From positions 58,792-122,791 of the forward strand of contig DASUCV010000023.1 in the NCBI GenBank assembly GCA_036275915.1: a stretch of 64,000 nt of DNA, written 5' to 3'. The translations under genes were made by a program, and so were the position numbers. The notes below the pieces were generated by a model that had not been told where the DNA came from, did not search any database, and saw nothing but the letters and a program-made list of their open reading frames with translations. Every line of letters starts with the position of its first letter. Within the stretch, counting starts at the first letter, position 1. Below, piece after piece: positions 1 through 8,889 of this stretch. The DNA comes from Candidatus Polarisedimenticolaceae bacterium. GTDB lineage: Bacteria > Acidobacteriota > Polarisedimenticolia > Polarisedimenticolales > DASRJG01.

Positions 1-802
1 AGCGGCACGAGGGCGGAAGGAAGCCCCCGAACGTCGAGTACGATACGGTCGCCAGATCGGCGCGGAGGCGCTTGGCCCGGAGGCGCGCCACGAGCGACGC
101 CGGGTCGATCCACGGCGCCTCGGTCACCTCCTGCGTCGTGGCCGAGCGGGTCGTGAGGAAATCGAGGTCGACGTCCAGGAGCACCGGCTCGTCGAAGACC
201 GGAAGATCGGCCAGCTCGCAGATGGTCGTGTCGACGCCCAAGATCGTGCCCCGGATCACGCGCCCCTCGCGGTGGAGGGAGTGCGCCTCGTCGAGGGTCA
301 CCTTCTGCATCTTCCGGAGGACGAGCCCCTGGACGAGCGCTTCGGCGGCCCCCGCATCGGGAAGGGTCCCGTCGGGAACGACCCAGACGTAGGAGCGCAT
401 GACGCCGAGGCGCGCGGCGGGATAGAGGAAGTTCCAGATGGCGAACCGCTGATGGGTCGTGCCGTCGAGCACGTACGGGTGGAGCTCGAGGTGGGGCAGC
501 TCGTCCGGGTCGGCGGCGGCGATCCGCGCGATCGTCGCGTCCGGGAGCCAGTCGAGATCGGCGTGCCCGTCCAGATGGACGACGATGCGGCCCTGCGCGC
601 CGGCGCGCCTCCAGGCGATGAGCGACGATGAGTGGTTCTCGTAGAGGTGGACCTGCGACAGCGGCTCGATCCCGATCTTCGAGCCCGCCGTCGATCGCTC
701 CGGTGCGCGCCCGCCCGTTCCGCACGCGAGCGGCAAGACGACGGCGCCGGCTGTGATCAGACGATGGAGGCGCAAGCGCGTCGAATATACCGGGACCCTC
801 AC
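1..802 (-). CDS. UPF0489-like putative lipoprotein (partial, cut by window edge)
   Basis: The gene runs off the left edge. Its GTG start at 802-800 shares bases with the TGA of the preceding gene (GTGA), which fixes the start. The first ~26 residues are a basic stretch, a hydrophobic run and LPLACG, which looks like a lipoprotein signal although proline at -3 is not canonical. The mature part contains VHLYENHSSSLIAW, then VVHLDGHADLDW and later LLDVDLDFL. These resemble the UPF0489 (C5orf22) family, where such His/Asp clusters suggest a metal-dependent arginase/deacetylase-type fold. The exact function is unknown. It is the last gene of a nuoB-midA-UPF0489 minus-strand unit. Confidence 0.6.
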   Translation of the reverse strand, partial: MRVPVYSTRLRLHRLITAGAVVLPLACGTGGRAPERSTAGSKIGIEPLSQVHLYENHSSSLIAWRRAGAQGRIVVHLDGHADLDWLPDATIARIAAADPDELPHLELHPYVLDGTTHQRFAIWNFLYPAARLGVMRSYVWVVPDGTLPDAGAAEALVQGLVLRKMQKVTLDEAHSLHREGRVIRGTILGVDTTICELADLPVFDEPVLLDVDLDFLTTRSATTQEVTEAPWIDPASLVARLRAKRLRADLATVSYSTFGGFLPPSCR

Positions 803-1920
803 GCTCCGCCCACCGTCTCGAACGGATCTCGAAGCCCTTTCAGGTCCGGTGCGGGCGAGAGGGATTTCGCGAAGACGGCGACCTTGAACGCCGTTCCCAT
901 CCCCCCGGGATGCAGGAGCTGCTTCGCCTGGAGGCGGCGCTTCGTCGCGGCGAGCGACCCGGAGTCGTCGTCGAGCCCTTCCAGGATCCCGTTCGCGATC
1001 AGGAAGCGGTCCTGCGTCGTCATCCGAAGCAGGGCGAAGCCGAGCGCGCGCGCCTCGTCGGTGAGGTGCGTGAGGTTGACGTGGGCGGTCAGATCCTGCT
1101 CGCCGACGTGATCGAGGTAATCCTCGGTGACCGCGTGACGGCGATAGGCGAGCAGGGTGCCGCGCCTGTGAGCGGGCGCCCGCAGCAGTTCCGCCTCGTG
1201 CCCGTAGTCGACGACGACGAGGAATCCGCGCTCGATCGCCTCGGACAGGGATGCGAGGAGACCGGGAAGCGCGAGGCACACCTCGGCCTCGTCGCCGTCC
1301 TCCGGGGCGGAACCGTAACGCGACGCCGCAGCCACGAGCTCGGCGTCCGCCTCGCGCTCGGCCTCGACGAGCCGGTCGCCCTCGATCGCGACGCGCACCT
1401 CGACGAGCGCTTCCCCGCGCCGCCGGACGCGATGGACCGGCAGGGCGTCGAACAGCTCGACGGCGACGACGACGCCCGCACCGCCACGGCGTGCGAGGTG
1501 AGCGCCGACGCGAGCGCTCGGGACCGCCGCCGCGGCCGCCGCCCGCATCCCGGGACTTGCGTCGACGAGATCGGCGGCGACACGCGACGCGACCGCGGGG
1601 AGCGCTTCCAGGACGTCCCGCGCGAGCATCCCCCGCCCGGCGCCGTACTCGACGTAGCGGAACGGCTCCGGCCGGCCGAGCGCGTCGTCCATCTCGGTGA
1701 CGAGACGCGCGAGCGCCTCGCCGAACGCCGGACCGACGTCGCTCGCGGTGAAGAAGTCTCCTCCCCTCCCCAGCCGCTCCGGTCCGCGCGCGTAGTAACC
1801 CGCGTCGGGATCGTGGAGGGCGATCTCCATGAACCGAGCGAAGGAGACCGATCCTTCGGCGCGGATCTCGCCGGCGAGGCGCCGCAGCAGCTCGGGATGT
1901 CCGGCGGAGGAGTCCGCCAT
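799..1920 (-). CDS. MidA/NDUFAF7-family SAM-dependent methyltransferase
   Basis: A 373-aa protein of the DUF185/MidA family. RFMEIALHDPDAGYY lies near residues 28-42, the family signature GDFFTASDVGPAFGEAL follows near 53-69, and the SAM-binding motif I (YVEYGAGRGMLARDVL) is near 88-103. The eukaryotic member NDUFAF7 methylates an arginine of the 49-kDa complex I subunit during assembly. Here the gene lies 8 bp downstream of nuoB on the same strand, so a role in complex I maturation is plausible but inferred. Its TGA overlaps the GTG of the next gene. The ATG at 1920 is chosen because the family N-terminus begins there; the open frame upstream is only nuoB read in another frame. Confidence 0.85.
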   Translation of the reverse strand: MADSSAGHPELLRRLAGEIRAEGSVSFARFMEIALHDPDAGYYARGPERLGRGGDFFTASDVGPAFGEALARLVTEMDDALGRPEPFRYVEYGAGRGMLARDVLEALPAVASRVAADLVDASPGMRAAAAAAVPSARVGAHLARRGGAGVVVAVELFDALPVHRVRRRGEALVEVRVAIEGDRLVEAEREADAELVAAASRYGSAPEDGDEAEVCLALPGLLASLSEAIERGFLVVVDYGHEAELLRAPAHRRGTLLAYRRHAVTEDYLDHVGEQDLTAHVNLTHLTDEARALGFALLRMTTQDRFLIANGILEGLDDDSGSLAATKRRLQAKQLLHPGGMGTAFKVAVFAKSLSPAPDLKGLRDPFETVGGA

Positions 1921-1928
1921 CGGCGAGA

Positions 1929-2471
1929 CTAGGCGGCGGTCGACGACGACGCCGCGAGCTCGGCGGCGCTCTTGACCCCGCGCTCGATCTTGCGCCGGAT
2001 CTCGAGGACGCCCTCGATGAGCGCTTCGGGGCGCGGCGGGCAGCCGCTGATGTAGACGTCGACCGGGATGATCTCGTCGACGCCCTGCACGACGGCGTAC
2101 GACCGGTACATCCCGCCGCTGCTCGCGCAGGCGCCCATCGCGATGACCCATCGCGGCACCGGCATCTGCTCGTAGATGCGGCGCAGGAACGGCGCCATCT
2201 TCTTCGTGACCGTCCCCGACACGACCATGAGGTCGGACTGGCGCGGGGAGAACCGGAGCGCCTCGGCGCCGAACCGGGCGAGGTCGTAGCGCGGGCCGAC
2301 GGTCGCCATGAGCTCGATCGCACAGCACGCGAGCCCCATCGGCATCGGCCAGAGCGAGTTCTTCCGCCCCCAGTTGACGAAGTCCTCGACGCGCGTCGTG
2401 TAGGCGGTCTCGCGCGCGTCCCCTTCCGGATAGCGCTCGTGGAGGACGAGGAGATCTTTGGGGTCGGCCAT
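1929..2471 (-). CDS. nuoB: NADH-quinone oxidoreductase subunit B
   Basis: A 180-aa subunit of complex I that carries the terminal [4Fe-4S] cluster N2 passing electrons to quinone. All four cluster ligands are visible: the tandem Cys49-Cys50 in [10 protein letters not shown], Cys115 in GACASSGG and Cys144 in [10 protein letters not shown]. An alternative ATG lies 9 bp upstream at 2480. The 2471 start is preferred because a TAGGAT hexamer ends 7 bp before it, and that sequence also offers an AGGA-like SD. No nuoA or nuoC is adjacent in the window. The gene heads a unit with the assembly methyltransferase midA. Confidence 0.93.
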   Translation of the reverse strand: MADPKDLLVLHERYPEGDARETAYTTRVEDFVNWGRKNSLWPMPMGLACCAIELMATVGPRYDLARFGAEALRFSPRQSDLMVVSGTVTKKMAPFLRRIYEQMPVPRWVIAMGACASSGGMYRSYAVVQGVDEIIPVDVYISGCPPRPEALIEGVLEIRRKIERGVKSAAELAASSSTAA

Positions 2472-2478
2472 CGGCGTC

Positions 2479-2484
2479 ATCCTA
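2479..2484 (-). promoter_or_regulatory. Putative -10 box of nuoB (near-leaderless)
   Basis: TAGGAT on the minus strand, 7 nt before the nuoB ATG. If it acts as a -10 element, transcription would start at or next to the start codon. The -35 region is poor (GCGTCA, 17 nt upstream). Confidence 0.35.
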
Positions 2485-2500
2485 TCAAATCGGCGGGTTC

Positions 2501-2530
2501 TTGACGCCCCCCGACGGGCGGCGATAGAGT
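2501..2530 (+). promoter_or_regulatory. Putative promoter of lpd-E2-lipA
   Basis: TTGACG (2501-2506) and TAGAGT (2525-2530) are separated by 18 bp in the divergent nuoB/lpd intergenic region, about 50 bp before the lpd start. Confidence 0.5.
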
Positions 2531-2579
2531 TCCGCGCCCAACGCAATTTCCCGCCACGAGACTCGCGAGGAGACCGCGC

Positions 2580-3974
2580 GTGCCCACCTTCGACCTGACG
2601 GTGATCGGAAGCGGACCCGGGGGTTACGTCGCCGCGATCCGCGCTGCCCAGCTCGGGATGAAGACGGCGGTCGTCGAGATGGCGCCGGTGCTCGGCGGAA
2701 CCTGCTTGATCTGGGGATGCATCCCGACCAAAGCCCTCCTGCACGCTGCCGAGGTCCTGGAGACGTCCCGGCACGCCGGCGTGTTCGGCGTCAAGCTCGC
2801 GCCGGGCGAGCTCGATGTCGACGGCGTGCAGAAGTACAAGGACAAGATGGTGACCGTGAACGCGAAGGGGGTCGAGTACCTCTTCAAGAAGAACAACGTC
2901 ACGGTCGTCCGCGGACGCGGAAGCCTCGCCGGGCCCGGCAAGGTCTCGGTCGCCGCCGACGACGGCGCGAAGCAGACGATCGACACGAAGTTCACGGTCG
3001 TCGCCACCGGCTCGGTGATCCGCGGGCTTCCCGGGATCGAGTTCGACGGCAAGCGGATCATCAACTCCGATCACGCGCTCGGCTTGAAGACGATCCCCAA
3101 GTCGATGATCGTGCTCGGCGCGGGAGCGGTCGGCGTCGAGTTCGCGTCGATCTACGCGACGTTCGGGACGAAGGTCACGGTCGTCGAGCTGCTCCCCCGC
3201 CTCATCCCGATCGAGGACGCGGCGCTCGGGGCCGAGCTCGAGAAGGCGTTCAAGAAGCGAGGGCTCGGCGTCCACACCGGGACGAAGGTCGAGAAGGTCG
3301 CCGTCGCGGGCGACGGCGTCAAGGTGACGGCCTCGAAGGACGGCACGCCGATCGAGCTCGAAGCGGAGGTCCTCCTCGTGGCGGTCGGCCGCAGGCCGCT
3401 CACCGAGAACATCGGGCTCGAAGCGGCCGGCGTGAAGGTCGACCGCGGCTTCGTCGAGGTCGACGGGCTCATGCGCACCGGCGTGCCCGGCGTGTACGCG
3501 ATCGGCGACATCGTCAAGACGCAGGCGCTCGCCCATGTCGCTTCGCACGAGGGGATCGTCGCCGTCGAGGACGCGGCCGGCAAGAACCCGCACCCGATCG
3601 ACTACGACAAGGTGCCGTCGTGCACGTACTGCGATCCCGAGGTCGCGTCGGTCGGTCTCACCGAAGAGGCGGCGCGAAAGCGCGGCTACGACGTCGTCGT
3701 CGGCCAGTTCCCGTTCACCGCCATCGGCAAGGCGAAGATCCTGAACGACACCCGCGGCTTCATCAAGATCGTCGGTGAGAAGAAGTACGACGAGGTCCTG
3801 GGGGTCCACATCATCGGCCCGCGCGCCACCGAGCTGATCTCGGAGGCGGTCGCGGCCGTCAGCCTCGAGGCCACCGCGGCCTCCCTCTTCCACGCCATCC
3901 ATGCGCACCCGACGCTGGCCGAGGCGATGGGAGAGGCTGCGCTGGCCGTCCACGGCCGCGCGATCCACATCTGA
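2580..3974 (+). CDS. lpdA: Dihydrolipoyl dehydrogenase (E3)
   Basis: A 464-aa flavoprotein disulfide reductase that reoxidises dihydrolipoyl groups of 2-oxoacid dehydrogenase complexes using NAD+. Visible are the FAD-binding GSGPGG (10-15), the redox-active pair Cys42/Cys47 in [12 protein letters not shown], the NAD-binding [10 protein letters not shown] near 180, the second FAD motif GVYAIGDI, and the C-terminal HPTLAE with His443/Glu448 of the catalytic dyad. The GTG start has AGGAG about 8 bp upstream. It lies 11 bp before the E2 gene, so E3 and E2 are co-transcribed. No E1 gene is present in the window. Confidence 0.95.
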   Translation: MPTFDLTVIGSGPGGYVAAIRAAQLGMKTAVVEMAPVLGGTCLIWGCIPTKALLHAAEVLETSRHAGVFGVKLAPGELDVDGVQKYKDKMVTVNAKGVEYLFKKNNVTVVRGRGSLAGPGKVSVAADDGAKQTIDTKFTVVATGSVIRGLPGIEFDGKRIINSDHALGLKTIPKSMIVLGAGAVGVEFASIYATFGTKVTVVELLPRLIPIEDAALGAELEKAFKKRGLGVHTGTKVEKVAVAGDGVKVTASKDGTPIELEAEVLLVAVGRRPLTENIGLEAAGVKVDRGFVEVDGLMRTGVPGVYAIGDIVKTQALAHVASHEGIVAVEDAAGKNPHPIDYDKVPSCTYCDPEVASVGLTEEAARKRGYDVVVGQFPFTAIGKAKILNDTRGFIKIVGEKKYDEVLGVHIIGPRATELISEAVAAVSLEATAASLFHAIHAHPTLAEAMGEAALAVHGRAIHI

Positions 3975-3985
3975 AGGAGACTCCG

Positions 3986-5266
3986 ATGCGCGTTGACGTC
4001 GTCATGCCGCAGATGGGCGAGTCGATCGCCGAGGGCACGATCACCCGCTGGATCAAGCAGCTCGGCGAGAAGGTCGGCCGCGACGAGCCGCTGTTCGAGA
4101 TCTCCACGGACAAGGTCGACGCCGAGATCCCGTCGCCGTCGGCGGGGACGCTCGTCGAGATCAAGAACCAGGCCGGCGAGACGGTGCCGGTGAACCAGGT
4201 CGTCGCCGTGCTCGAGACCGACGCCGGTGCGACGGTGACGCCCTCGGCACCGAAGGCCGCGGAGGCGAAGGTGGCGCCTGCTCCGGCGCCAGCGCCCGCT
4301 CCCAAGCCTGTGGAGGCGAAACCCGCAGCGGCTCCCCCGGCTTCCGACGAAGGCGGCGGTTTCATCTCCCCCGTCGTCCGCAAGATCGCGCAGGAGGCCG
4401 GCATCGATCCGTCACGCGTTCCCGGCACCGGCGCCGGCGGCCGCGTCACGAAGAAAGACATTCAGGACTTCATCGCGAAGGGTGGAAGGACGGCTCCGGC
4501 TCCCGCCGCGGCGCCGAAGGCGGCTCCCGCGCCCGCGCCCGCGCCGACACCTTCGGTCACCTTCTCGTCCGGCGCGCGCGTCGAGCGGCAGCAGATGTCG
4601 CCGATGCGGAAGAAGATCGCCGAGCACATGATCGAATCGCGCCGCACCTCGGCGCACGTCCACTCCGTCTTCGAGGTCGACATGACGCGCATCGTCAAGC
4701 TGCGCGCGCAATACAAGGCGACGTACGAAGAGAGGCACGGGACGAAGCTCACGATCACGCCGTTCTTCGTGAAGGCGGTCTGCGACGGCCTCCGCGCGTG
4801 GCCGGTCATCAACGCATCGGTCGAGGGCGACGAGATCGTCTACAAGAAAGACCTCAACATCGGGATCGCGGTCGCGCTCGACTGGGGCCTCATCGTGCCC
4901 GTCGTGAGAAACGCCGACGAGCTGTCGCTCGCCGGTCTCACAAAGCGCGTCGGCGATCTCGCCGAGCGCGCCAGGACGAAGAAGCTCGTCCCCGACGAGG
5001 TCGCCGGCGGGACGTTCACGATCACGAACCCCGGGATCTTCGGCGGCGTCTTCGGCCTGCCGATCATCAGCCAGCCTCAGGTGGCGATCCTCGGCCTCGG
5101 CGGCATCGAGAAGCGGCCGGTCGTCGTCGACGACGCCATTGCGATCCGCTCGATGATGTACATGTCGATGTCGTACGACCACCGGATCGTCGACGGAGCG
5201 GTCGCCGATCAGTTCCTCGCCATGGTCAAGAAGGGCCTCCAGGAGTTCGACGAGTCGCTGCTGTGA
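3986..5266 (+). CDS. 2-oxoacid dehydrogenase E2, dihydrolipoamide acyltransferase
   Basis: A 426-aa protein with one N-terminal lipoyl domain (lipoyl Lys43 in [11 protein letters not shown]), an Ala/Pro-rich linker, the peripheral E3/E1-binding domain near 125-160 ([27 protein letters not shown]), a second Ala/Pro linker, and a catalytic acyltransferase domain ending with DHRIVDGA (His399, Asp403). The architecture fits 2-oxoglutarate (SucB) or branched-chain/pyruvate E2; the substrate cannot be decided without the E1 partner. AGGAG precedes the ATG. Its TGA overlaps the lipA GTG. Confidence 0.92.
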   Translation: MRVDVVMPQMGESIAEGTITRWIKQLGEKVGRDEPLFEISTDKVDAEIPSPSAGTLVEIKNQAGETVPVNQVVAVLETDAGATVTPSAPKAAEAKVAPAPAPAPAPKPVEAKPAAAPPASDEGGGFISPVVRKIAQEAGIDPSRVPGTGAGGRVTKKDIQDFIAKGGRTAPAPAAAPKAAPAPAPAPTPSVTFSSGARVERQQMSPMRKKIAEHMIESRRTSAHVHSVFEVDMTRIVKLRAQYKATYEERHGTKLTITPFFVKAVCDGLRAWPVINASVEGDEIVYKKDLNIGIAVALDWGLIVPVVRNADELSLAGLTKRVGDLAERARTKKLVPDEVAGGTFTITNPGIFGGVFGLPIISQPQVAILGLGGIEKRPVVVDDAIAIRSMMYMSMSYDHRIVDGAVADQFLAMVKKGLQEFDESLL

Positions 5267-6198
5267 GCGGCTCGCCGCACGAACGCCGCCCCGAGTGGCT
5301 GCGCATCACGCTGCGCACCGACGAGAAGTTCCGCAGCCTGCGCTCGATGGTCGGCGAGCTACGCCTCAACACCGTCTGCGAGGAGGCGCGCTGCCCGAAC
5401 ATCTACGAGTGCTGGAACGCCGGCACCGCGACCTTCATGATCCTGGGCGACACCTGCACGCGGTCGTGCGGCTTCTGCAACGTGCATAGCGGGCGGCCGA
5501 GGCCCGGCGTCGACGCCGACGAGCCGGCGCACCTCGCCGAGGCCGTGGCGCGCCTCGGTCTCTCCCACGCCGTGATCACGAGCGTCGATCGCGACGACCT
5601 GCCGGACGGCGGGGCCTCCCACTTCGCCGCGGTCCTGCGCGCGGTGCGCGACCGCACTCCGTCCTGTGCCGTCGAGGTGCTCACGCCGGATTTCAAGAAC
5701 AAGCCGGGGGCGCTCGACGTCGTGCTCGAAGCAGGGCCGTCGGTCTTCGCGCACAACGTCGAGACGGTCCCGCGCCTCTACAAGACGGCGCGACCGGGGT
5801 CGAGCTACGCCGGGAGCGTCGGGCTCCTGCGCGCGGCGGCCGCGCGGCGCGACCGCGAGCGCTCGTCCCTCCGTGTGAAGTCGTCGATCATCGTCGGCAT
5901 GGGAGAAGAGGACCGGGAGATCCTCGAGACGATGCGCGATCTGCGAGCCGCGGGGGTCGACGTCGTCACGCTGGGCCAGTACCTTCGCCCGACCGCGACG
6001 CACCTTCCCGTCGCGCGCTTCGCCCACCCCGACGCGTTCGCACGGTTCCGCGAGGAAGGGCTCGCGATGGGCTTCCTGCACGTCGAGTCGGGCCCGCTCG
6101 TACGCTCGTCGTACCACGCCGAGCGCCATCGCCCCGATCCGGCGCCTCAGGGCCTCCCGGTCTTGCGGACGGGCTCCGGCTCAGGGGGCGGAAGGTAG
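5263..6198 (+). CDS. lipA: Lipoyl synthase
   Basis: A 311-aa radical SAM enzyme that inserts two sulfurs into the protein-bound octanoyl group to make lipoate. The auxiliary cluster motif is C39-x4-C44-x5-C50 (CEEARCPNIYEC) and the radical SAM motif is C65-x3-C69-x2-C72 (CTRSCGFC). The conserved RSSY near the C-terminus, whose serine ligates the auxiliary cluster, is present. The GTG start overlaps the TGA of the E2 gene (GTGA), so translation of the lipoylating enzyme is probably coupled to that of its substrate. The last 52 bp overlap the convergent TlpA-like gene. Confidence 0.94.
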   Translation: MSGSPHERRPEWLRITLRTDEKFRSLRSMVGELRLNTVCEEARCPNIYECWNAGTATFMILGDTCTRSCGFCNVHSGRPRPGVDADEPAHLAEAVARLGLSHAVITSVDRDDLPDGGASHFAAVLRAVRDRTPSCAVEVLTPDFKNKPGALDVVLEAGPSVFAHNVETVPRLYKTARPGSSYAGSVGLLRAAAARRDRERSSLRVKSSIIVGMGEEDREILETMRDLRAAGVDVVTLGQYLRPTATHLPVARFAHPDAFARFREEGLAMGFLHVESGPLVRSSYHAERHRPDPAPQGLPVLRTGSGSGGGR

Positions 6199-6713
6199 GG
6201 ATCGCCGAGCGGCCGGCCGGCGAGGAAGTCGTCGATGTCCCTCTTGACGGCCGCCAGCTCGTCCGGGTTCGTGCCGACGTACTTCCGGATGATCTTCCCC
6301 ATCGGGTCGACGAGATAGGTCGTCGGAAGGAGGCCGATCCCGCGCCATGCCGCCTCGGCCGGCGGACCGCCCCAGAAGATGTCGTAGCGCACCTGGGTCT
6401 GGTGAACGACCGTCTTGATCTCGGGCGCCGAGGCCTGATCGAGGACGACGACGCCGACGACCCGCAGGCCGTCCTTCTTCCGCGCCTCCGCGATCTTTTG
6501 CAGCTCGGGCATTTCCAGCTTGCAGGGCGCGCACCACGTCGCCCAGAAGTTGACGAGGGTCGCCTTGGCCGGCTTCCAGCCGATCTCGGTGTCGCCTCCG
6601 TCCAAGGTCTTCGCCTTGATCGGAACGACGACGTCGCCGGGCGTCAGCGCCTGTCCCGGCACGGCCGCGGGAGCGGGACGCATCGCGCAGAGCGCGAGGA
6701 GGACGATGAGCAG
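6147..6713 (-). CDS. TlpA-like thioredoxin-fold protein, exported
   Basis: A redoxin/TlpA-type protein. After a hydrophobic leader (LLIVLLALCA) come VNFWATWCAPCKLEMPEL with the CXXC active site, then LLPTTYLVDPMGKI with the cis-proline region, and a proline-rich tail. It probably acts as a periplasmic thiol-disulfide reductant. The start is unresolved. The reading frame opens inside the upstream tRNA-Gly. The only start that keeps the whole export signal without entering the tRNA is CTG at 6713, 2 nt after the tRNA CCA. An ATG at 6683 would delete most of the signal. It converges with and overlaps the 3' end of lipA. Confidence 0.8.
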   Translation of the reverse strand: MLIVLLALCAMRPAPAAVPGQALTPGDVVVPIKAKTLDGGDTEIGWKPAKATLVNFWATWCAPCKLEMPELQKIAEARKKDGLRVVGVVVLDQASAPEIKTVVHQTQVRYDIFWGGPPAEAAWRGIGLLPTTYLVDPMGKIIRKYVGTNPDELAAVKRDIDDFLAGRPLGDPYLPPPEPEPVRKTGRP

Positions 6714-6715
6714 TC

Positions 6716-6791
<76 letters not shown>

Positions 6792-6823
6792 CTTTCGGGC
6801 GAAAGCCGCCCGGCAAGTCGCTG

Positions 6824-6852
6824 AGGATATCGGACGGCGGGACGACCGTCAA
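6824..6852 (-). promoter_or_regulatory. Putative promoter of tRNA-Gly
   Basis: TTGACG (6852-6847) and TATCCT (6829-6824) are separated by 17 bp. The TGA in the -35 hexamer is also the yraN stop codon. A GGGCG/CGCCC hairpin lies between the promoter and the tRNA. Confidence 0.6.
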
Positions 6853-7214
6853 TCGCCCGGGCGGAAGGCGTCGCGGCGATGGCGGATCCGCCAACGCCCC
6901 TCTCGCGGCTCGACCTCGATGACGTCGAAGCGACAAGGGCTCTCGCCGGCTCGCGCGCGCGCCAGCCAGAGCGCGGCGGTCCGCACGAGGCGGTGCCGCT
7001 TGAGGCCGGTGACGGCGTCGGCGGGCGGCGCGATCCCACCGGGGGTGCGCGTCTTCACCTCGACGAAGACGACCGTTCCTCGGTCGAGGGCGACGACGTC
7101 GATCTCGCCGTAGCGCGACCGGAACCCTCGGGCAACGACGTCGAGGCCGCATTGCGCGAGCCAGCGGCAGGCGGCGTCTTCCCCCGCCGCGCCGAGGGTG
7201 CGCGGCGTGCTCAG
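6849..7214 (-). CDS. YraN/UPF0102-family nuclease-like protein
   Basis: A 121-aa protein, the usual length of the family. GAAGEDAACRWL near the N-terminus is followed by the PD-(D/E)XK-type core GEIDVVALD...FVEVKTR and the typical tail motif RFDVIEV. The family is an endonuclease-fold group of uncertain role, sometimes linked to Holliday-junction metabolism. The only start compatible with the family N-terminus is CTG at 7214, which overlaps the TGA of the upstream gene (CTGA). No in-frame ATG, GTG or TTG lies between that stop and the conserved core. Confidence 0.85.
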   Translation of the reverse strand: MSTPRTLGAAGEDAACRWLAQCGLDVVARGFRSRYGEIDVVALDRGTVVFVEVKTRTPGGIAPPADAVTGLKRHRLVRTAALWLARARAGESPCRFDVIEVEPREGRWRIRHRRDAFRPGD

Positions 7215-7702
7215 GGGGGCGGCCCGGCGGGCGGCGAGCGCCGTTGCCGGTGGATGCCGCCGGCGTCCTGGATGCTCCTGCGCATCTCGTCGCGGAATTG
7301 AACGAGGAGGAAGCGCAGACGCACTCGCTGGGGAACCGTGAGGTCGCGATCGACCTCCTGGAGGCCCGCGCGCGTCGAGCGCTCGCCCTCCTGTCCCAGC
7401 CGGTCGAGCGCGTCGAGGCGTTGCTGGAGATCGGCGTCCGGCATCCCGCTCTCGATCCCCTGACGGAGCTCGCGCACGAGGCGACGGCGCTCGCGCCCCG
7501 TGTCGCGCCGCGCCTTCTCGAGCGCCTCGATCTTCGGGAGAACCGTCGCCACCTGCGTGTCGTCGAGGCCGACGTCGGCCTTGAGGCGTGCCGCGAAGAG
7601 CCGTCGCATCTGCTCGGCGGCCGGTCGCTCGTCTTGGGCCCGCGCCGTCGCGAAAACACCGGCGGCGATCGCCACGGCGGCCAGAACGGGTCTCAGCTTC
7701 AT
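7211..7702 (-). CDS. Spy/CpxP-like periplasmic protein
   Basis: A 163-aa protein with a clear signal peptide (MKLRPVLAAVAIAAGVFATARA) followed by a highly charged all-helical region rich in Arg, Glu and Leu. It resembles the Spy/CpxP/zinc-resistance periplasmic helical family. It sits in an overlapping operon downstream of an ECF sigma and anti-sigma pair (ATGA junction at 7699-7702), as expected of an envelope-stress target or third component. The family assignment is by composition and architecture only. Confidence 0.6.
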   Translation of the reverse strand: MKLRPVLAAVAIAAGVFATARAQDERPAAEQMRRLFAARLKADVGLDDTQVATVLPKIEALEKARRDTGRERRRLVRELRQGIESGMPDADLQQRLDALDRLGQEGERSTRAGLQEVDRDLTVPQRVRLRFLLVQFRDEMRRSIQDAGGIHRQRRSPPAGPPP

Positions 7703-8289
7703 GTCGCACTCCGCTTCACGCGAGCTTCCTCTTCTTTGAGGCGGCGCACGAGGCGCTCCTGCTCGGCCTTGCTCAGCTGGTCGACGGCCGGAAACAACCC
7801 GCCCGCATCGTCGTCGGCGTAGGCGTCCAAGGGCTCCGGCGCGCCGAAGTCGACGGAGGCATCCTCGTCCGGCGCGGCCGCGTCGTCGAGAGCCACGGCG
7901 GGAGCGGACGTTGCGGATGGGTAACCGCCGGCCGCCGCGACCGGGGCCTGATCGTGCCGCGCCATCCCGACCCAGACGATCGCGCCAGCGACCGCCGCCG
8001 CCGCCGCGGCGAGGACGGCGACGCGCCCGATCCTGAAGCGCGCGCCGAGGCGGCCGTGCAGGCGCCGCCCGAAATCATCCCAGTACGCGGGACCGGGGTC
8101 GTCGATCGGATCGCGCCGGCCGGCGGGCGTGACGGCGAGTGCCACGAGGTCGGCGCTTTCCGCGCACGCCGGACAGGCGCGCGCGTGCTCTCGGATCGCC
8201 TCGGCGCGCGGATCCGACGGGCCGGACGGCGCCTCGGCGAGAAGCTCGGCCAGCAGCGTGGAGAATCGCTCGCAGTCGATCCGGCTCAT
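7699..8289 (-). CDS. Anti-sigma factor with zinc-finger (zf-HC2-like) domain
   Basis: A 196-aa protein. The N-terminal region contains HARACPACAESADL, the His/Cys zinc-binding pattern of anti-sigma factors. A single transmembrane segment follows near residues 90-110 (VAVLAAAAAAVAGAIVWVG), then an acidic periplasmic part and a charged C-terminal helix. It overlaps the ECF sigma gene by ATGA, the typical arrangement of a sigma with its cognate anti-sigma. Inferred role: binds and inhibits the sigma factor at the inner membrane. Confidence 0.85.
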   Translation of the reverse strand: MSRIDCERFSTLLAELLAEAPSGPSDPRAEAIREHARACPACAESADLVALAVTPAGRRDPIDDPGPAYWDDFGRRLHGRLGARFRIGRVAVLAAAAAAVAGAIVWVGMARHDQAPVAAAGGYPSATSAPAVALDDAAAPDEDASVDFGAPEPLDAYADDDAGGLFPAVDQLSKAEQERLVRRLKEEEARVKRSAT

Positions 8290-8849
8290 CGCTCCACTCC
8301 GAGCGCGCTCATGCGGCGCTTGAGATTGTGAACCGCCTGATGGAAGTGGGCCTTCACCGCGCCGACGGAGAGCTCCATCGCGGCGGCGACCTCCTCGTAG
8401 GTCATGCCGGAAAAGACCTTGAGGAGGACGACCTCGCGCTGCCGCGGCGGCAGCGCAGCGACCGCGCGGCGCACGCGCTGCCCGGATTCGGCGCGCTCGG
8501 CGGCGGTGTCGGGACTCTCTCCGCCGTCGGCGATCAGCTCGGCCTCGTCCAAAGAGCTTTCGGCGCGGCGCGCCGCGACCTGGGTGCGGCTCACGTTGAG
8601 GGCGATCCGGACGAGCCACGTCGAGAGGCGCGCATCCCCGCGGAACTGGCCGAGCGACTTCCACGCCCTCACGAACGTCTCCTGCGCCGCTTCGTCGGCC
8701 GCCTCGTGCGACCCGAGGATCCGGCGCGCCACACGGTAGACCGTGAGGCGATGCGCGACGACGATCGCATCGAACGCGGCCCGGTCGCCGCGCCGGCTCC
8801 GGTCGATGAGCTCGCGCTCGAGGGCCGGCGATGCGCTCGCGTCGTCCAC
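8286..8849 (-). CDS. ECF RNA polymerase sigma factor
   Basis: A 187-aa sigma-70 family group 4 factor. Region 2 is seen as AFDAIVVAHRLTVYRVARRILG and EAADEAAQETFVRAWKSL. Region 4 is seen as ALPPRQREVVLLKVFSGMTYEEVAAAM followed by the helix-turn-helix LSVGAVKAHFHQAVHNLKRR. The GTG start at 8849 has GGGA upstream and matches the family N-terminus; the longer frame upstream is antisense to nothing conserved. It is the first gene of the sigma/anti-sigma/Spy-like/yraN unit. Confidence 0.92.
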   Translation of the reverse strand: MDDASASPALERELIDRSRRGDRAAFDAIVVAHRLTVYRVARRILGSHEAADEAAQETFVRAWKSLGQFRGDARLSTWLVRIALNVSRTQVAARRAESSLDEAELIADGGESPDTAAERAESGQRVRRAVAALPPRQREVVLLKVFSGMTYEEVAAAMELSVGAVKAHFHQAVHNLKRRMSALGVER

Positions 8850-8889
8850 GTTTCCCGTACCGTTCGACCGGTGGCCGGGCCCCGGGGGT

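Noticed and set aside
272..644. Plus-strand frames in the first 800 bp
   Set aside because: The minus-strand frame there has a lipoprotein-type leader and UPF0489-like motifs and a start fixed by GTGA; the plus frames are shadows.
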